This document shows, in pieces, positions 59,974 to 64,000 of a DNA stretch of 64,000 bases. The notes beneath the pieces were generated by a model. The model made no database searches, was not told the DNA's origin, and worked only from the letters and a program-made list of their open reading frames with translations. Positions within the stretch are counted from its first letter, which is position 1; every line of letters starts with the position of its first letter. This stretch comes from Protonemura montana. Lineage: Eukaryota; Arthropoda; Insecta; Plecoptera; Nemouridae. A program made the translations under genes and the position numbers. The stretch is taken from contig OX387612.1 in the NCBI GenBank assembly GCA_947568835.1, positions 5,456,001 through 5,520,000 of the forward strand. The letters are read 5' to 3'.

Positions 59974-60101
59974 CTGGAAAAAATGGAGAAGGAAATTACT
60001 GAGAGAGACAAATAGTTTCAATTTTAATAGCTTTGGTAATACAAAAATGTTGTGTTATTCTTTTGTTTACAAGTTTTCAATTAAATTATTGGTGGTTGAT
60101 T

Positions 60102-60600
60102 AGTGAGGCTTAACGACGCACTATTTTGGTGACAGACTATATGGCATTGGTAAAATGGAGTCGCTGAATGTTTAGATGATGATAAAGATTTAAAGAAACC
60201 TAGCCTAGAAGAAAGAAGAAAAAACCTGGTGCCGTCAAGTAGCCTACAGCTGTCGAAGAGCACCAAGGGGACCACTGGCTTAACGTCCCGTCCGAAGGAC
60301 GGTACAACGCGAACAACAGGATTCCTCCACAAATCCATGCTGTCGAGAGGTTGATAAGCAAGGCGAATGAAGTTGCTGTACTAACTTTCATTCCTCCAAC
60401 CTCTCTCCCGAACAGAACTGGTCATGTGTATGATGGTCACCCATCCAATACCTGAGTCAGCGTAGTGTTGCTTAACTTACATCCCTCTAACCTCTCTCCC
60501 GAACAGAACTGGTCATGTATATGATGGTCACCCATCCAATACCCGATGCAGCGCAGTGTTGCTTAACGTCGGTGTTTTTACGAGAACCGGTGTTTTGTTT
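60102..60600 (-). mobile_element. 5S-rRNA-derived SINE with two head segments (copy 13)
   Basis: Read on the minus strand, two tandem AGTTAAGCAACACT(A/G)CGC-type segments precede a full body and the tail (GCTTAACGACGCACTATTTT in plus sense). It abuts the inverted GILT duplication at 60654. Confidence 0.9.
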
Positions 60601-60653
60601 CTAGCAAGCCGCTCAGAACAAAAATTATAAAATTGTTTAAATATTTTGTATCT

Positions 60654-61724
60654 TAAACTAGAAACTTTCTGGCCAAAATATTTTACTGAGACCACTTCAC
60701 CGGTAGATTTTGCGCATCGCCTCTGGCCTGAGCCCAATGTTTCGACCACGAAGCAGACCACGGTGAGTTCGATAATGAACTTGATTCGACAAGGGACAGA
60801 CGCGACCCCTGGCGTCGACACGTACCCCAACCACTGTCAGTCAGAGTGAATCCCCAAAGAGGCAACGGTCTGGGTGGCAAATCGCCGCTGATACCTTTGA
60901 ATTAGCTTGGATAGGTGACGTGAGCGGGAAAGCTTGACGGAAACTCACGCCAATTTGCTGGTTTCAGTTAAAGTAACAAAACCGATGCTGGTCGTTGATG
61001 GTCTGCTCTTTAAATTGCTACCAAAGTCAAAAGTTCTGCCAGTTAGAATGACAATTTTATGTTTTATAATATGAACTTGCTTTTGAATATTCCCAGAGAA
61101 AATCTCTTTTTCTGATTCTGGCAACACAAACAACCCCTTTTGGTAGAACGAACCGGAATGTATTTTCAGCAAACATTCACATGATTTCCACTAAAATGCG
61201 CAGATAAGAGTGGTTACAAATAAAATAAAATATAATTGCAATGCTCAGCTGTAGACAGTTCAGCCCAAGCTTTTGTTAAACTCTTATAAACACATTTAAT
61301 AAATAATATCAATGAAGGAACTCGTACTGAAGTTCTCTGGTTTAAAATCTGTTCCAAGAAAAGCTGGGTCATTGTTCTTCATAATCGTTTCTAGATTAAA
61401 CATGCAATATATTGTTGATAAAGCAGGAAAAGCGAGTCAAGCAAAACAATATCATCTAAACAATCTTCATTTAGCTAAATAATTAAGAAAAAATAAACAG
61501 ATGAGCTCCAAATGATAAATTTATATTTGATCCTTTCAGTTTGACATTCATGACATCAAAGATGTATATTAGAAATTTTTGTATGTATTTTTTGTGTCTG
61601 TTTGGACGATGCAGATTCACCGACAGTGCTTTGCCAGCGTCCCGACGGCCATCAAAGCCAAGATCAGACAATGCAACGACGGCGCTGAAGGAAACATGCT
61701 TCTAGCAAGACACGGGGTTCGAAC
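60654..61724. repeat. Inverted 1,071-bp duplicate of GILT intron 3 and part of exon 4
   Basis: It is the reverse complement of 6924-7994 along its whole length, with scattered substitutions. Equal length suggests few indels and a fairly recent origin. It lies upstream of the first visible receptor exon, about 53 kb from its source. Confidence 0.88.
61615..61724 (+). pseudogene. Partial GILT exon 4 copy
   Basis: After the same acceptor (GGACGATGCAG) the frame reads IHRQCFASVPTAIKAKIRQC, then NDGAEGNMLLARHG. It then leaves the homology at 61724 and continues into unrelated sequence. No other GILT exon is nearby, so it is a truncated pseudo-exon. Confidence 0.85.
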
Positions 61725-64000
61725 GCTAAGAAAGTTTTTCAGCGCAAAGACTGCCATCCCTTACAGCTCGTTATCGAAAATTAATTAATAATTTTAGTGG
61801 CAGTATCTAAAGATAATTTTTTACCAGCAAAATAAATCCCAAAATTCTTATAATTGCTAAAAAAAAATTTAATACCTTAAAAAACTAAATATTTTGACAA
61901 AAAAAAAGTTTGAGAGATAAAAGTTAATAACAGAAATCAGCGGAAATTTATTATAGTGTTATTAAAAATGACAATTGGCCCAGATTTCACCCAAAAAATG
62001 TCTGCCGGAAAAGTATATTTTGCCTCGGTCACTTTTCTCTAAACGTCCTTTAACAAAAAAAGCAATCACATATTCAAACTATAGCTCCTCGAATCTGAAT
62101 AAAAAAAAATAGAACTGGCAAAACCTCTCACCTTACGTGTCCCGTTGTTCTCTTTTGATTCTAGAACAACACCATATGAAACTTTGATTTATTTTTTCAG
62201 AAAACACAACCACACCCGATCAAACCTGGACGACAGCGAATAAATAGCTGAAGCAATCGATTTAGTACCGACACATCACTTGAGGTCTACGTATGTTGTT
62301 TGCCTATCTGATATATTTCACTGGTTTTGGCTCCCGGATATTATTGCTTTGATATCGGGAAATCGTAGGACGCCTTCGCAGTGGTAACTGGATTTCCGTT
62401 GCTCCAGCTCCGATTCATTTGTAGAGTTGGCGACAAAACGTTTGCCGATGAAAGTCTCGAGGGGCAAGAAAAGAAAATGTTTGACGAATCGGTGCAGGCT
62501 TGGATTGGACGAGAAAAAATGAATTGCTGGTTTTTGTTTCTGTTCTGTCATAACATCGAATGAGTTTCTGGAAGAAAACATTTTGGATATACTTAAGAAA
62601 ATTCTGTTACAAGCAGCGACCGGTAACTCTATTATCTTAAAGTTCCATTTGAAATATAATAAAAAAACCGTTAATTTTTTAAATCATTCTTTGCATCAAG
62701 ACAATTGGAATTATTAACTATGAATGTCAAGTATCAAATCAAAAAATTCAAACAAGTGCAACATTTTCTGTTCATTGACCTATTGATAGAATGGATGCTT
62801 GTAATAATAATAATGCTACTATACTAATTTAAAATAGTAATTTGTAAACTCATAATTTATATTGCAATTTCTGCAAAAAACTATATAAATTTAAGAAAAT
62901 TTCATTGGAAAAACAGAAAAAATACCAAGTGTAAGTGGTATTTTTTTTTCAACAGAACAAGTAAGATTAAAAAAAAAAGTTTTAAATTTGTTCAAAGAGC
63001 AGTAGCAACATTATCCTGAAACAAAGAACTCTAAAACTAACCCATAACACTACCAAAGAGCTAATGTTAATTACTAATGTAAGCATCGCGAAAAATGGCT
63101 GCCAAATGGATTTGCTACCGCAACAAAAATGTAAGATGCTTCTAGGAGGAATATTGGATGCTCCTTAAAAAAATATTTTGTTATTTCTTACATTTGAAAC
63201 TGATTTTTGCTCAATGAATCTTTATTTAGGCCAACCAAAACAATCACTGTACTCGTATTGATTTTTGATCTACCGATACCACGTGTTCAGCTCGTTTTCT
63301 CAGCACAAATTTTAACATTAACGCAGGCCCTCGGACTAGACTTACAAACTCAATGGAGCTACCAAACTCCCATAAATTCATCAGAGAGTCATTCTCCTTC
63401 TAAAACGTACGCACGGGCCTTTCATTTCGGCTTACGATGACGTAGAAAAGCTAACGCACCCATAGCATTCGGCAACACGTTACAATGGCGCCCAGCGGTG
63501 GGGTTTAAAAGCCATTAGCTGCGAAATCGCACTCGCAGCGCTCAAAGACAGGAACTAAAATTCGGGTAGAAAAGAAACCGGAAAGAGGGAGGACAAGATA
63601 AGAGAGAGAGTGTATAGTGAGTTTCCGGTACCGTGCAAGCTCTCAATAGTAATGGAAATAGATTACTTCCGGGTAAGGAATGCATAGATTCTGCGTTTTC
63701 TGACCGTTTCTGGTTTATTTGAGACTCACGGGGGCTGATGATGGATATTTAATTGGTAATGATAAAAATCAGAAAGCACCAAGTCAGTTCTTATGAAAAT
63801 TGCGTCAATTTTAATAAAAATTTGATGAAAAAAGCTTACAGTTGTCAAAATCACCTGTTTATTTTGTGATGGAATTTATACCCACTATATAATTAAATGA
63901 TGAACTCAAATGGCTGCCTAGGTGGCTTAGAACCGAAATTAATGTCGACTTTTAACCATTTACCATTGGATCAAATAAATGACCATCCTACTGACCGTCT
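61725..64000. other. No gene identified
   Basis: A search by eye for the missing receptor signal-peptide exon gave nothing convincing. At 63270-63360 there is a diverged copy of the block at 56400 (ACCACGTGTTCAGCTCG). At 63085-63160 there is text similar to 58535-58610 (AAAATGGC(C/T)GCCAAATG). A TTTAAAA followed by GC-richer sequence at 63510-63550 could be a promoter, but this is not supported further. Confidence 0.4.

Noticed and set aside
63500-63660. Possible promoter (TTTAAAA plus GC-richer sequence) for an unseen gene
   Set aside because: No downstream exon is visible before the window ends and the core motifs are too weak to call.

Overview
The window comes from an animal nuclear genome, almost certainly an insect. 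It holds an insect-type gustatory receptor locus, a kainate-type ionotropic glutamate receptor with many phase-0 introns, a GILT-family gene, and very large AT-rich introns packed with SINEs, fold-back elements and minisatellites. The order of insect cannot be fixed from the sequence alone.

Layout. 1-5.6 kb is repeat-rich and has no gene that I can support. 5647-12230 (-) is a complete five-exon GILT-like gene (about 350 aa) with degenerate cysteines and a long Pro/Tyr-rich tail. 12.2-17.7 kb is intergenic: SINEs, a fold-back element and two copies of an element carrying a 43-bp minisatellite. From 17747 to at least 59973 (-) runs one very large ionotropic glutamate receptor gene, whose 5' end lies outside the window or was not found. 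I could place 13 consecutive exon positions by matched splice sites and reading phase. Two of these positions have duplicated, apparently mutually exclusive exons: one in the S1 ligand-binding lobe and one covering M1 and the pore loop.

The 16-kb intron between the S1 exon at 40.9 kb and the pore exons at 24 kb contains two loci on the opposite strand. The first (26007-30462, +) is a four-exon gene for an unrecognised, largely disordered protein of about 1,232 aa. The second (31081-39431, +) is a gustatory receptor locus in which three alternative long first exons (A, B, C) share three short C-terminal exons. It would give receptors of about 397, 398 and 386 aa.

The remaining DNA is dominated by a 5S-rRNA-derived SINE family (13 copies or fragments), several tRNA-derived families (one built as an inverted tRNA-like fold-back), a palindromic MITE-like family, and tandem arrays with units of about 41, 43, 54, 68, 70 and 72 bp. 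A 1,071-bp piece of the GILT gene is copied in inverted orientation at 60.65-61.72 kb.

The most interesting points are: the pore exon that encodes Lys at the Q/R site and Gly at the +4 Asp site, the paired alternative S1 exon, the shared-exon receptor locus nested inside the glutamate receptor gene, and the divergent GILT. All exon boundaries were read by eye from GT/AG sites and reading phase; no alignment or transcript evidence was available.
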